The notes beneath the pieces were generated by a model. The model did no database searches and had not been told where the DNA came from. It saw only the letters and a program-made list of their open reading frames with translations. The translations under genes and the position numbers were made by a program. From Welwitschia mirabilis (Eukaryota; Gnetophyta; Gnetopsida; Welwitschiales): a stretch of DNA of 64,000 nt. The DNA is taken from positions 255,380,365-255,444,364 of the forward strand of contig JBOZIK010000001.1 of the NCBI GenBank assembly GCA_051453625.1. The letters run 5' to 3'. Below are positions 1 through 10,450 of this stretch, piece by piece. Numbering within the stretch: the first letter of the stretch is position 1; every line of letters starts with the position of its first letter.

Positions 1-300
1 GAGGGGACGCGCACTCACGCCACGGGAGGAGTCACGCCACCAAAGAGGAGTCAACCATGGATTGCAAAAACCTCACAGGCCATAGCAAGGGAGCCCCACC
101 CGCCTCAGCCCACTCACCCAAAGGGCTGCGTGATTCAACCCAAATGACGCAACCACAAAGAGGGAAACGCTCACGCTACCCCCTCATGACAAGCCACTCA
201 TACATGGCTGAATCATTCCTTCTCCCCCGCAACCATGCCCAGGACACAACACCAGCGCAACCAGTATTTCCATGATTCAAGTTATCAAAATGAGTATGAA
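1..300. other. GC-richer block of unknown origin
   Basis: This first stretch is clearly richer in G and C than the DNA after it and carries several CpGs. A 72-codon open frame runs on the plus strand at 57-275, but its translation (rich in S, P, T, Q, H) matches no family I know and has no clear domain. It could be the edge of an LTR or of a gene that lies left of the window. I do not call it a gene. Confidence 0.3.
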
Positions 301-429
301 CAAGTATAACAACATCTAAAACTTGCCCTTTAAAGTTGTCATAATTGATGAAATTAAAAGAGGAGATGATAAGTTATAATGCATAATCAATTTTTAGGGG
401 GACCTTACTCACATCCACAATTGAATAAT

Positions 430-720
430 GGATCTATCCTTCACACAAAGAACACTTGTCAACTCAAGAAAGAAAACGATAATAGAAAGATAAAATGGTA
501 TAGTCGATTTGACAAGGACTCTTGCTTACATGCACAAGTTTAAAACAATCTATCCAAATCACAATGACACAATAAAATATCTAAAAAGAGTCACAATAGA
601 GAGATATAATCAAATCTAAAGGAATCTTGCTCTCATTGAAAAGTCAAAATGATCTATTCAAATCTAAAGAAATCTTGCTCACATCCCAACTTGACTTAAT
701 GCAATAGAAAGGGAATTTAA
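430..720. repeat. Degenerate short direct repeats
   Basis: Variants of one phrase recur three to four times: a block like 'tcaaatctaaagaaatcttg' followed by 'ctcacat' and then a 'caacttgac'-like end, near 515-550, 610-640 and 658-700. They look like diverged tandem copies of a unit of roughly 50-80 bases. No coding potential is seen. From 720 to about 1010 the DNA is AT-rich and holds only a short hairpin at 778-795. Confidence 0.4.
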
Positions 721-1009
721 TGGGCTTGCAATTATTAAAATCTCCTAAAATATTCAAAATATGCAAAAAGGCTAAAAATGCACTAAAAAGTGCATGCACA
801 CTAAAATAAGCTCAACAAAAAAAAGTACAAGTATACAAAAACGAGCTAAAAAGTAGTATAAAATACAAGCCCATCTAGATACTGAAATCATCCATGACAA
901 AGATTTAGACCATGACTACTTTGGGTTCAAGACACTAGAGTGATCATAGGTATGAAGAAATTGCGAGGCCTTAACATATGTTAATGAGAGTCGTTGTTAG
1001 AAACCATAA

Positions 1010-1366
1010 GAATGACATTAACTCAGCTCTCACGACCTACCATCTTATTTACTCGTGCCTTTCCAGCTCTTTTTAGTTCTTGAAAGCACGTGTTGTAATA
1101 GAGGTCTTTGCGTCTCTATTCATAATAGGCAGTTATATCCTAGGAACCAATGGAACTTCAAACTGTATTGTCCCAACGCCACGTGTATTCAATGATACTG
1201 CCAGCTACGTTGATCAACGAGGCGGCAAGCGTGAAGGTGAATTTTAAGCAACTGGTCCAAAGAATTGTAGCACTAACTGCGTTGTAAGTTTCGACGCACC
1301 TCCTCTCAACTTCTTTGCTGATCACCAAACTCCGAGGTTAGCGTTGTATTGTCCGCAACTCCAGAA
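1010..1366 (-). other. Coding-like block, minus strand, unidentified
   Basis: Base composition rises here and CpGs are kept. On the minus strand one frame stays open for about 55 codons (roughly 1150-1325) and encodes a hydrophobic, protein-like stretch starting EVERRCVETYNAVSATILW. It ends at a TGA, and a TAA precedes it in the same frame. I do not recognise it. It could be an exon, the inside of the LTR element whose primer-binding site lies at 2620, or a captured gene piece. The neighbouring gap prevents a decision. Confidence 0.25.
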
Positions 1367-2173
1367 NNNNNNNNNNNNNNNNNNNNNNNNNNNNNNNNNN
1401 NNNNNNNNNNNNNNNNNNNNNNNNNNNNNNNNNNNNNNNNNNNNNNNNNNNNNNNNNNNNNNNNNNNNNNNNNNNNNNNNNNNNNNNNNNNNNNNNNNNN
1501 NNNNNNNNNNNNNNNNNNNNNNNNNNNNNNNNNNNNNNNNNNNNNNNNNNNNNNNNNNNNNNNNNNNNNNNNNNNNNNNNNNNNNNNNNNNNNNNNNNNN
1601 NNNNNNNNNNNNNNNNNNNNNNNNNNNNNNNNNNNNNNNNNNNNNNNNNNNNNNNNNNNNNNNNNNNNNNNNNNNNNNNNNNNNNNNNNNNNNNNNNNNN
1701 NNNNNNNNNNNNNNNNNNNNNNNNNNNNNNNNNNNNNNNNNNNNNNNNNNNNNNNNNNNNNNNNNNNNNNNNNNNNNNNNNNNNNNNNNNNNNNNNNNNN
1801 NNNNNNNNNNNNNNNNNNNNNNNNNNNNNNNNNNNNNNNNNNNNNNNNNNNNNNNNNNNNNNNNNNNNNNNNNNNNNNNNNNNNNNNNNNNNNNNNNNNN
1901 NNNNNNNNNNNNNNNNNNNNNNNNNNNNNNNNNNNNNNNNNNNNNNNNNNNNNNNNNNNNNNNNNNNNNNNNNNNNNNNNNNNNNNNNNNNNNNNNNNNN
2001 NNNNNNNNNNNNNNNNNNNNNNNNNNNNNNNNNNNNNNNNNNNNNNNNNNNNNNNNNNNNNNNNNNNNNNNNNNNNNNNNNNNNNNNNNNNNNNNNNNNN
2101 NNNNNNNNNNNNNNNNNNNNNNNNNNNNNNNNNNNNNNNNNNNNNNNNNNNNNNNNNNNNNNNNNNNNNNNNN
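1367..2173. other. Assembly gap (807 N)
   Basis: All bases are N. The nine bases before the gap (1358-1366, actccagaa) are repeated exactly just after it (2174-2182). The two contig ends may therefore overlap, and the true missing length may be very short. Long open frames spanning this gap are artefacts of the N run. Confidence 0.98.
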
Positions 2174-2283
2174 ACTCCAGAATGCAGATGATGTGCGCCT
2201 TGCATTGGCTTGAATAATGGACGTGGTTGATCTTGACACGTATCCGTAGGTTAACTGCATTTTCTCTCTTGCCATGTTGATGT
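2174..2283 (-). other. Candidate exon start, minus strand, cut by gap
   Basis: Reading the minus strand, a long T-run ends in TTTGGCAG at 2284, a textbook 3' splice site. The DNA after it is open to the gap, with a methionine codon at 2273-2275 and a start of MAREKMQLTYGYVSRSTTS. The product family is not recognised. If the gap is closed through the 9-base overlap, the frame runs about 15 more codons into a stop. A gene exon is possible. So is the leader and first codons of an LTR element, because a primer-binding site lies about 340 bases upstream at 2620-2631. Confidence 0.3.
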
Positions 2284-2619
2284 CTGCCAAACCAAAAAAA
2301 AAAAAAGGGAAAAGATAATCGTTGAAAATGAGCATTGACAAGGAAAGAAAACCTTAGAGAATAATGTTACAAGATCTACCCATTGCAAACAAACCACACA
2401 CAGGAAAGGGCAAAAAACTCCATGCAAACACATTGCATGCAAAAATAAGCCAGAAACTGCATGCAAAACTGAAAACTGGTCTAAATAAAAATAGAGCGAC
2501 ACATCTAGACTAAAGTCGTAAAAGCCGAAAAACCTATAAACCAACTGAAACTAACAAACAAAATGTAGAAACATGCAAAGCATATAAGCTTCTCAAGAGA
2601 TTTAGGAATCGTAGCATGA

Positions 2620-2860
2620 GCTCTGATACCACATGAAAAAATAAAAAGTGTCTTAATACTAAATGTAAAAAGGAGAGAAAGAAGAACAAAACCTAGAGCA
2701 AGATTTTGAAATGATATTTTTATTTTTTTCACTTATTTTGACATTATAGCCTGCTTTTATAGGCAAGCACACCTAATTAGGTTTCCACTAGGGTTTTTAC
2801 TTTTCTAAGTGTAGTATAACAATGCAACTTATCAGTGCCCTCACAGAATTTTAGAGTAAA
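2620..2860 (-). mobile_element. LTR end with tRNA-Met primer-binding site
   Basis: On the minus strand TGGTATCAGAGC (2631 down to 2620) is an exact match to the initiator-methionine tRNA primer-binding site used by plant Copia and Gypsy elements. Upstream of it on that strand lie a TATA box (TATAAAAG, 2761 down to 2754) and a T-rich leader, the expected order U3, R, U5, PBS. The LTR would end at a CA about two bases before the PBS. Its other end is not certain; 2860 is a guess from a TGTGAGG start. No partner LTR is seen, so this may be a relic or be cut by the window edge. Confidence 0.55.
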
Positions 2861-2869
2861 CACTTAGGT

Positions 2870-4850
2870 TTTTACTTCAGTTTTTGGTTTTTTTTATCTT
2901 CTTGAAATGTATACTACTTTTCTATAAAAGAAATTTCGTTATATTGATAAGTTAGTGGATATCCCCTTATTAACACTTATATAGTTTTGTTAAGTAAAAC
3001 ATGGCATGTTTTTTCTTCGCGACAAAAAATGTGTATGCCCTACAATTTTGTGAGATGCAATTTCTTATAAAGTGAAAGATGTAAAAGAATTTTCTAACCA
3101 TAACATGCAAAGATATAAAAACTTAGGCATTTTAAGCCAATCATTTTTTTCCCCTTGTGTAAAGCATATTTATTGTTAGACTAAAAGGTATTTCTTCTTA
3201 ACAAGTTTTCGCAACTAGATTTACTAACATTAACCCATGTAGAATAATCACTATGGTCAATATGAAAGGTAGAGGAAGGTACTTGTCTACCAAATGAAAT
3301 TCCAACACTATTAGGAGGACTACAATTAAAAATAGAGATTTTTGATATTTACGGCAATTAGAGTTTTTCTTAGAATATGTAACAAAATCTTGCCCATCTC
3401 TTATGCTAAGAAATTGATTGCTTCATATGTGAGATATTGCCTAATGGCATGAACGTTGAAAGGCTACTACACAAATATCTTGTCATATGCTTATAATTTT
3501 ATTAAGTCCAAACAAGTATAACCAAGTTTGTAACAATAAAACATGAGCTAGACAAGATAACATAGGTAATTAATTGAAGAAAACAAGATTCATCTAATAA
3601 ATCTATCTAAATGTCGTAAGATAATTGAGAATGAATGTCCTAAACTATTGAGAACAAATACTAGTATTGATACAAATACATTAGATGGTGTATGGTTTCC
3701 AACTCCTCACCTCATATCATAAATTTGACTAAGTAAGTTATTGATACGGTAATTCATACTTTTCAGTTGTCTTCTTTTTCTTTTCTCTTTTTTTGTTTAA
3801 TTTTTCCTTTTTTTGTAATATGGGTGGGAAGCTGGTTAGAAATTTAATCCAAATGGAAAGAAGGAACTACGAACTTCTTTGAAGTTAAGAGCTTCTTCCT
3901 AGTAGGTAAAAATTAGGACGTCGTCGTTAGTTGATTAGAAAGATGTAGATGAAGCATTGTAGTATATTCTAAGGATCTGACTAAAACATAGGAGAATTAC
4001 ATTTCACAATCTATACAAAATGATAATGCATGTCTTTTACTACCTATTTTGAAACTAGCCAAAAACAGAGTTTCATAAAGGATCATATTTTTTAGTGAAA
4101 ATAATTGATAACAGCCAATGGGGTGGTAGTCCAAGTAGCGGAATGCTCGTCCTCTATTTAAAAGTTCTTGGGTTTGAATTTTTAAATGGCATGATTGGCA
4201 TACTATAAGGTCTTATGCATAATTAAATTATTTATTTAGACAATAGTGGTGGTTATACACTGAAGTGGAAGATATTGCATTTAAAAGTTTGAGTTCAACA
4301 ACCCCTTAAAATAATTGATAGCAAAAAGAAAACACAAATCATGGATGATAGTTCTAGATAAGTTAATAAGAAAAGTAATAACATACATTATCAATTACAT
4401 TCAAAGTTACTTTGTATAATTATTTTGGTATATAAAATAATCAAAGTTTAAGAATTAATAAATATAATGTAAAAAATAAAAATTCTAGAGCATGAAACTA
4501 AGATCTTTAATCCATTTTTTTTGTTGAAAGCCTCTTTTTAAGAATTATATCCACAACTACAAAGTCATAGAAGCACTACTCTACCGTTAGGATATTTCTA
4601 AAGAGACAATCTTTAATTTATATACATTTTCTAAAAAAAAAGAGATTTACATTTTTTTAAAAAATGAGGTCATAAAAATGAAAAGGTAACCTACATACAC
4701 AGATAACAGAGAACACACTATCCTAGCATAATAGGCACTAAGCCTAGCAGAGTATGAGCAACAAAGGGAGAAAACAAAGTATATTCAAGTGTCCCGTAAA
4801 TACATTCATTTATCAAACAATAACCAATAAACCTTTCCAAAAGTGGCATA
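2870..4850. other. AT-rich intergenic DNA, nothing recognised
   Basis: No open frame, RNA gene or element structure can be supported. The stretch carries poly-A/T runs and scattered stops in all frames. Confidence 0.6.
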
Positions 4851-4861
4851 TGAACTCGTGT

Positions 4862-4884
4862 AAAGTGCATTAAAAATGCACTTT
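4862..4884. repeat. Perfect 9-bp inverted repeat (hairpin)
   Basis: AAAGTGCAT (4862-4870) is followed by a five-base loop and ATGCACTTT (4876-4884). It lies about 150 bases beyond the stop codon of the multicopper oxidase gene, within the likely 3' untranslated or termination region. A related seven-base version lies at 778-795. A role in transcript ending is possible but not shown. Confidence 0.6.
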
Positions 4885-5032
4885 TGGAGCGTACTTTAGA
4901 GCTTTACGAATTTTACCGTTGATTCCCGGGAAAACGTGGACACCTCAACCTTTACGAGTTTTACCAAACGGTACATCCCAAAGCCCTCGGAAATGCAAAG
5001 CGATAAAAGGAGAGCCGTTGCAGCATCGTCGG

Positions 5033-7158
5033 CTAGCTGCGGTTGCCATCGGCGCGCAGAATCACCATCGGCCGCATCATCTCGTTGTCTTCGTGATCCA
5101 AAATCTGAAACAAAACGCCGAATCAATCAATCAACGAATCTCTGACTGACACAAGAGAAAAGCAGCAAGAAGATAAAAACAAACGAGAGAGTTCAAGCTC
5201 AGCAGACTGACGTACATGACAGTGGTAGACATAGCCGGTCTCGCCGCTCACTTCGAAGGGATAGCGACCCCCGGGGGATTCCAGCGGCGAGAAGCGCACT
5301 AAGACCGTGGTCACATGGCCCGGTCCTATTTTCAAAACGTTCTTCCACCAGCGCTCCTCCAACGGAAACGCGCTTCGCTCACCCAAGTAATCTTTGAAAT
5401 TGCATTTCTCTGCGTCGTTCACCTTCAACATACACTGCCGAAATGCGTCCGCGTCCGTTAGCTTCCGGCGCCAGAGAGGCGACGCAAGTGCCAAATGGAT
5501 GTGCAGAGGATGATTGTCTTCCGTCAGATTTATGACCTGCCAAATCTCATCCGTTCCCTCCCGCGGCCTTTCCGTCACCGGCGCGCCAAACGGAACACCG
5601 TTCAGGAATAAATGCGTTGGCTCTTCCGTCGCGCTCGCGTACTCGAACATCGTTATGTAGCGCGTCATCACCGGCCGTGACCGGATCGGCGGTGGATATT
5701 CCATAAGATTCAACGGAACGAGTGACCGGTCCATAGTCGCGGGCGCGCCGTCAACGAGGAATTCCATCACGTAGGACGTCAGGTTATCGGGGGCGTCGCC
5801 GTCCGGGAAGGGGTACGGAGCGCTGTTTTTGAGCAAAGCGGAGTGCGTTCTCGAGTTGGCGAAGTTGATGATGACATCGGCGAATTCGGAGGGAGAGAGC
5901 AGGAATGACGTTACTGCGACCGGCTTTCGGAGGTAGACCGAATCAGAGCCGATGAAGACGAAAGAAAGGCCGTTGCTCAGACTGAAGTTGAAGAAACGAG
6001 CGTTGCTGGCGTTGAGGATCCGGAAACGGTATTTCCGGCGATGGACTCTCATGTACGGCCATGCTTTTCCGTTCACTATTATCGCATACCCAAAATACTC
6101 CGGCTGCCCTTCATAAACAAGGTCAGAATGTCTGTAAGAGTGAAGTTTACAGACTTGACATCAAAACTGCAGAAGAAAGATCAGTAGAATTGGAAATTCA
6201 GCGTTTTGCGCTTGCCTGCCATTGAGGATGGATGGATGGGTTGTTGCCAGTGGAGTTGATATAAATCGATCCGTCGGCTCGGAAGCTCCGGTCGAAAACG
6301 ACCAGATGTCGGTCATATTCTTTGCCAGCTGGCAGCCGCAGCGGATTTTCGAGGCGGGGGCTGCGGATGACGTAGCATCCAAGGAGTCCGGCGAGCAGGT
6401 TGACGCGGGTCAGTCCCATGGCGTGGTCGTGGTACCACAGGTTTCCCGGCGACTGCCGGTTCATGTAGTGGTACACCGAGCCCTTCCATGTCTCGCCGGT
6501 TTCCCGGTAATCGGCGGTGAACCACGATGTAGGGTGACCGTCGCTGTCCGGCTCGACAACGCCACCATGGAGGTGGACGACGGTGGGCACGCCACCGTCG
6601 TTCGGCTTGGCCACGACCAGCGTGGGATCCCAAGGGAGGATGTGATCACTTGGCAGATGGTTCTCCCACGTCACGTACGTTTCGACACCTTGGACGGCTT
6701 CGATGGTCGGGCCAGGCACCGTGGCTGTCTTCGGCGAGACGCCGTAGGCAAAGACTCTAGTCGCATTAAGGTCGCGGTGGAATTTCTGCAACAGCATAAG
6801 CATTAAGCAACCAGTTATTTGATCTACGCAAAAACACTGTGCTGACAAGTGTCAGAGATGAGAAGCGAATGAAGCTTATTGAAGCTGCGAAAGAAGATTT
6901 TTCGCAGAAAAAACGTACCCAAGTGGTGTCGTACATGCCGATTCGCAGCTGCGCTGGCTCTGCATGGGGGCCACGGAGAACGTAGCCTTTGATGGTCGGC
7001 ATCTTCGGCAGCTCGTCCACGAACTTCGGCAGCGCAGCGGCGACCGACTGGAGGGTCTCATCGGTCTGAGCGAAAACGACTTGGAAGGAGATCAACGCTA
7101 TGAAGAGCAGCGTCGGTGGTGGCATTGTAACGCAATGGCTCGCCAAGGGAGGCGTCAT
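5033..7158 (-). CDS. LPR1-like: LPR1/LPR2-like multicopper oxidase, four exons
   Basis: Spliced gene: exon 1 7158-6919, exon 2 6785-6216, exon 3 6103-5216, exon 4 5104-5033. All introns are phase 0; the product is 589 residues, close to the usual length of about 580. Seen: a signal peptide (a second ATG at 7125 gives a cleaner one, [19 protein letters not shown]), then cupredoxin domains with all four copper motifs: HLHG (151-154), WYHDH (197-201), HPLHIH (468-473) and [12 protein letters not shown] (564-575) with the type-1 Cys565, His570 and Met575. Known for the family: plant LPR proteins are secreted or ER-routed ferroxidases that act with PDR2 in root growth arrest under low phosphate. 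Inferred: this copy is active, since no frame break or lost ligand is visible. Exons are GC-rich against AT-rich surroundings. Introns 1 and 3 are GT-AG and short (133 and 111 bases); intron 2 is GC-AG. The choice between the two start codons is open. Confidence 0.93.
6104..6215 (-). other. GC-AG intron 2 of the LPR-like gene
   Basis: The join needed to keep the conserved family sequence (HPQWQ followed by PEYFG) requires the donor CAG|GCAAGC at 6215 and the acceptor GGGCAG at 6104. This is the classic strong context of rare GC donors. If the intron is retained, the frame adds five residues (ASAKR) and stops, cutting the protein at about 275 residues. Two other AGs with better pyrimidine tracts (near 6167 and 6138) lie inside the intron. 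Confidence 0.85.
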
Positions 7159-7560
7159 CGTTGCTTCGTTTCGCTATTGCCAGGTAAAGAGTGGGGAAAG
7201 GGAGGGCCATGACTAAAAAGAGGCGGAGGCGGCTGATGAGAAGCGGTCATACAGGCAGGTAAGGGTGACAACGATGTCGGGCTTCCGCACACGGTGCTCC
7301 GCTTTAATACTCTTGGAAACTGGAATCCCTCGTGCTTTGTCGGGCAGTTATTTGAGGTCCTCACAGAGGCTGCATGTGGCCACTGCATCTAACGGTTGAG
7401 GAGCTTCAGGAGAAAACGATAGGTTATGGACCGTTGATGTACGTGCGGTGAGATCCGTATGATCTGCCTGCAGGTGAGACGGTAAAGGCAGTGAGTGTAG
7501 GGGTTAATTACAAGGCGTATGTAAAAGCGAGGTAAAAGCGAAGTATTTTGTCTCGTCATG
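7159..7560 (-). promoter_or_regulatory. Likely promoter and leader of the LPR-like gene
   Basis: The DNA upstream of the start codon stays CpG-bearing and mixed in composition to about 7560, then becomes AT-rich. A TATA-like TATTAAA lies on the minus strand at 7309-7303, about 145 bases upstream of the first ATG. A 77-codon open frame on this strand has no coding features. The promoter call rests on position and composition only. Confidence 0.4.
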
Positions 7561-7967
7561 GTAATTGGGCTTAATAATGGTTGCGTGGGGTAACAAATCT
7601 CTTTAAAATGGAGAGGCCATTGTGCGCTCTTTTTGACCTTAGCTGTCTATAGTCTTGCTTATGTTTTTGACTTGCTTATGGGGCATTGTACTCAGCAAAA
7701 AAAATATTTTTATTAAAACCTGTTAAAATTACAACTTAAGAAATGGCGATGATTGATTAAAAAAAATGTCTGTTTTGATGAAGGGGACGCATGTATTGCT
7801 AGAAATAGTGAGCCCATTTCCAAGGTGGATGCTTTCTAGAAATCAAAAGTGGTTTTCTTTTATGTCCACTAATGTTTCAGTCTTGGAAATCCACTTGTGC
7901 TTGTTATCTTTGAAGATATGTGCATTTCCTAGTGTTACGCTTCTATTAAGCTCTAGCTTTCTTTTGC

Positions 7968-8318
7968 ATGGTGATTTGGCATTTCCACCTTTCTCCATAG
8001 CTCATGATTAGCTCTTCTACTTTATATTGGTTACCTACCTTAGTTTCATTAGACTTCAAGTAAAAGCTTTGTATGCTACTCATTGTATTTTCTTATTAAA
8101 TGAGATTCATTATAAGTGTTTGAGATGGGCAAAAACTTAGTCATTGAACTTGGATAGATCATGATTAGCATTTCCACCTTTATAGCTTATTATTGGTTCT
8201 TTTTACTTTATCTTGATTACCTAACTTAGCTTACCAAGACTTCAATTGAAAGCTTTATATTGTACTTTTATCATGTCTCACTAGATAAGATTCATGATAA
8301 GTATTTAATATAAACAAA
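7968..8318. repeat. Tandem duplication, two ~165-bp copies
   Basis: Copy 1 (about 7968-8132) and copy 2 (about 8157-8318) share the same order of phrases: 'gcatttccacctt', 'ttggttacctac' or its variant, 'agacttcaa', 'aaagcttt', 'agattcat' and 'ataagt'. They are clearly diverged. No coding frame is shared. The flanks 7600-7960 and 8320-9120 hold nothing recognisable. Confidence 0.65.
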
Positions 8319-9123
8319 AGAACCACCTATTCTTTACACTTTTTGTATCTTAAGTATAATACTTCAAAAACTTTAAACCAAAAGGGTAAAACAAAAAAAA
8401 AAAGACCAACTTAATGGTGTAATTACTATAAGTATGAGAAGATAGGTATGACGTTTAGTACAATTGTCACTCTTTTATTAGTTTTGAAAAATATTTCAAT
8501 GCAAGGATTAACACATAATAAATGTAGTTTCTTTTCTAAAATTTGCAAGGTTTTATTCATAATGAAAAGAACATTAACTAGAGTAACGTATCAGAAGATT
8601 ATGGTTTTAACCATATGAGGAAATAACTAGTTGAATGAAACTAAGGACTACATCTTCTAGTTTTAAATGAAATGGACAAGCTCTTACACTTAAAATAATT
8701 TTACCTTTTTTTTATAGGTTTTCAAGTGTTGATATTTCGCTAACTATTCTAGTGAGTATATCCAACATTCATGACTTTGAATGGATAATAAATTAGTTGC
8801 ATCTTCCTAGTTATCTTTGCAATTCACTATTCATTTGTTTTATTCTTCTTAAAGATAAATAAGAGTTTTTTTTCATGAAGAATATTAAAGAAAGTAAAAC
8901 ATCATTTTCAAAATGAGGTCCACAAAATATGAACTTGTGTGGATTACAATAATGATTTAATGAAATCATGTATGTAGAAATATTAGCATAAGAAGGAGGT
9001 AAGGAGTTAGCCTTGAATGCAAGATAGCAAAAATAACTCTTAAACATGACATTTCTTTAGAATTGGTAAAATATTAAGCAAGTTTGATTTGTAACAAGAA
9101 AAGAAATTATGAAGAGAACAATG

Positions 9124-10450
9124 CTATGCCTTAATAATTATTATTAATAGGAATCTTTAGAGTTATGTCTAGAAATTGAGGAACAGGTAATCTAGGGTTG
9201 TTGATAGTATTATAAATAATCATAATTGTTGTTCTTCCACAAGGATGACAAAAGAATTTTAAAGCTTATAACTATTTGAATATGTATATTAGAGGGATGT
9301 TGGATGATATTTTGTAAAAGATGAAAAGTAGTAGTGGAAAACTTCTCCTCCTAAGAGTTATAAATAATTGTTCATAAGACAAACTATCAAGCAAACCTAA
9401 ATAAAGAAAACTATAAGAATTACAATTCTTTTCTTAACTCAGAAGAATAGACCATTAAGTATTGAGGGTTTTATGAGAAAGTGATAGCTCATATACTATA
9501 TATCTTGGATATCATATAAAGGTAAATGAAAAGAACTCATAATATTAAAAATCATCACAATCCAAGGCTTTACACTAATAAGTAGCAGCTCACTCAGAGA
9601 AAGTTCAATTGGGATAGTATACAGTGTGGTGTTAGGATCCCCAAAGGGTTAAAAGGATTAGGCCTATTTGTGATTGTAAGAAATTCCACTTGGAGGTTTT
9701 CTCCAAGTATTGTAGCCATCATTTGTTGCAATATGTTTTTCTTTATGCTTTAAAGTGATTCTTTTTTAGATTAGTTGGTGTTGGTAGAATGGTAGTGGAA
9801 GTGCGTTCATCATCTCCATGCATAAGGTTGTTATACTAGAAGGCATACATCTAGTTATGTAGATACATGTGTTTCAAAGAAGCCTTAGCCTTACCTAACC
9901 TTATCATCCACCCTGGCTTAGAGGCCATAAAGGTTTAGTATCATAGTGGTGAGTACCCACATTGATGATGGAATTTAATAGATGAATTCACATGAACTAA
10001 TTATCGAAAAAATAGAATAGCATTAAAAATATCATAAACACTACTACAAAAAATGTCTAACTAAATAAAACTATAACAAAACATTAAAGTAACCAACTTG
10101 AAATAATAAACGCAAAAGAATATTCGAAATGAACTATTGCATGGATAGTAATTATAAATGAATGAATGATGGAAAAGAAGATTAGATTAAATTGTAGATC
10201 AAATTTTATTAATCAATAATTTAAACACTACAAAAAATCAATAATTTAGTTTAGAATATGCCCTTAGGCTTGAAAAGGTAGTTGCCTCATGAAGTGATCA
10301 TTTGGGCATGCTTAGGGAGGGAAAACAATTCTTAGATACTCATGATGGTATAAGTCCTATTATACCCATAGAAAGCAGAGTAAAATCAATGGGAATAAAG
10401 GAAAAATGTAAATGCAGAATGAAGTCAATAAGATTTGATATAAGAAAAAG
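9124..10450. repeat. Direct repeat copy 1 (long, diverged)
   Basis: This stretch aligns in order with 11866-12775. Shared landmarks are 'atgccttaataattatta', 'gatgttttataaaagatga', 'aatagaatagcat', 'atacccttaggcttgatgag' (here with changes) and 'aaatcaatggga'. Copy 1 is longer because of an extra block at about 9563-9990. No domain of a transposon protein is recognised, so the origin (tandem duplication or two insertions) is open. 10451-11865 holds nothing I can name. Confidence 0.6.
9563..9990. mobile_element. Block present in only one repeat copy
   Basis: Compared with the second copy near 12310, about 400 bases are extra here. Their composition differs: they contain a BamHI-like GGATCC, more C and G, and a stem of CTTGGAG and CTCCAAG around a short loop near 9690-9710. 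This is what a small non-autonomous insertion would look like, although loss from the other copy is equally possible. I see no clear target duplication and no tRNA-like promoter boxes. Confidence 0.3.

Noticed and set aside
57-275. 72-codon open frame with an ATG
   Set aside because: Its composition is unusual but it has no recognised domain, no promoter and no conservation evidence, so it is described only as a block.
1306-2341. Long open frames of 280-339 codons on both strands
   Set aside because: Almost all their length is N; they are artefacts of the gap. Only the short real sequence at their ends was considered.
4919-5149. Plus-strand frames over the end of the LPR-like gene
   Set aside because: They are shadows of the minus-strand exons, which are supported by copper motifs and splice sites.
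6222-6806. 194-codon plus-strand frame
   Set aside because: It lies opposite exon 2 of the LPR-like gene and reflects its GC-rich third codon positions.
5033-7158. Bacterial CotA-type laccase acquired by transfer
   Set aside because: The motifs are shared with bacterial spore-coat oxidases, but three introns, a signal peptide and closer match to plant LPR proteins make it an ordinary plant gene.
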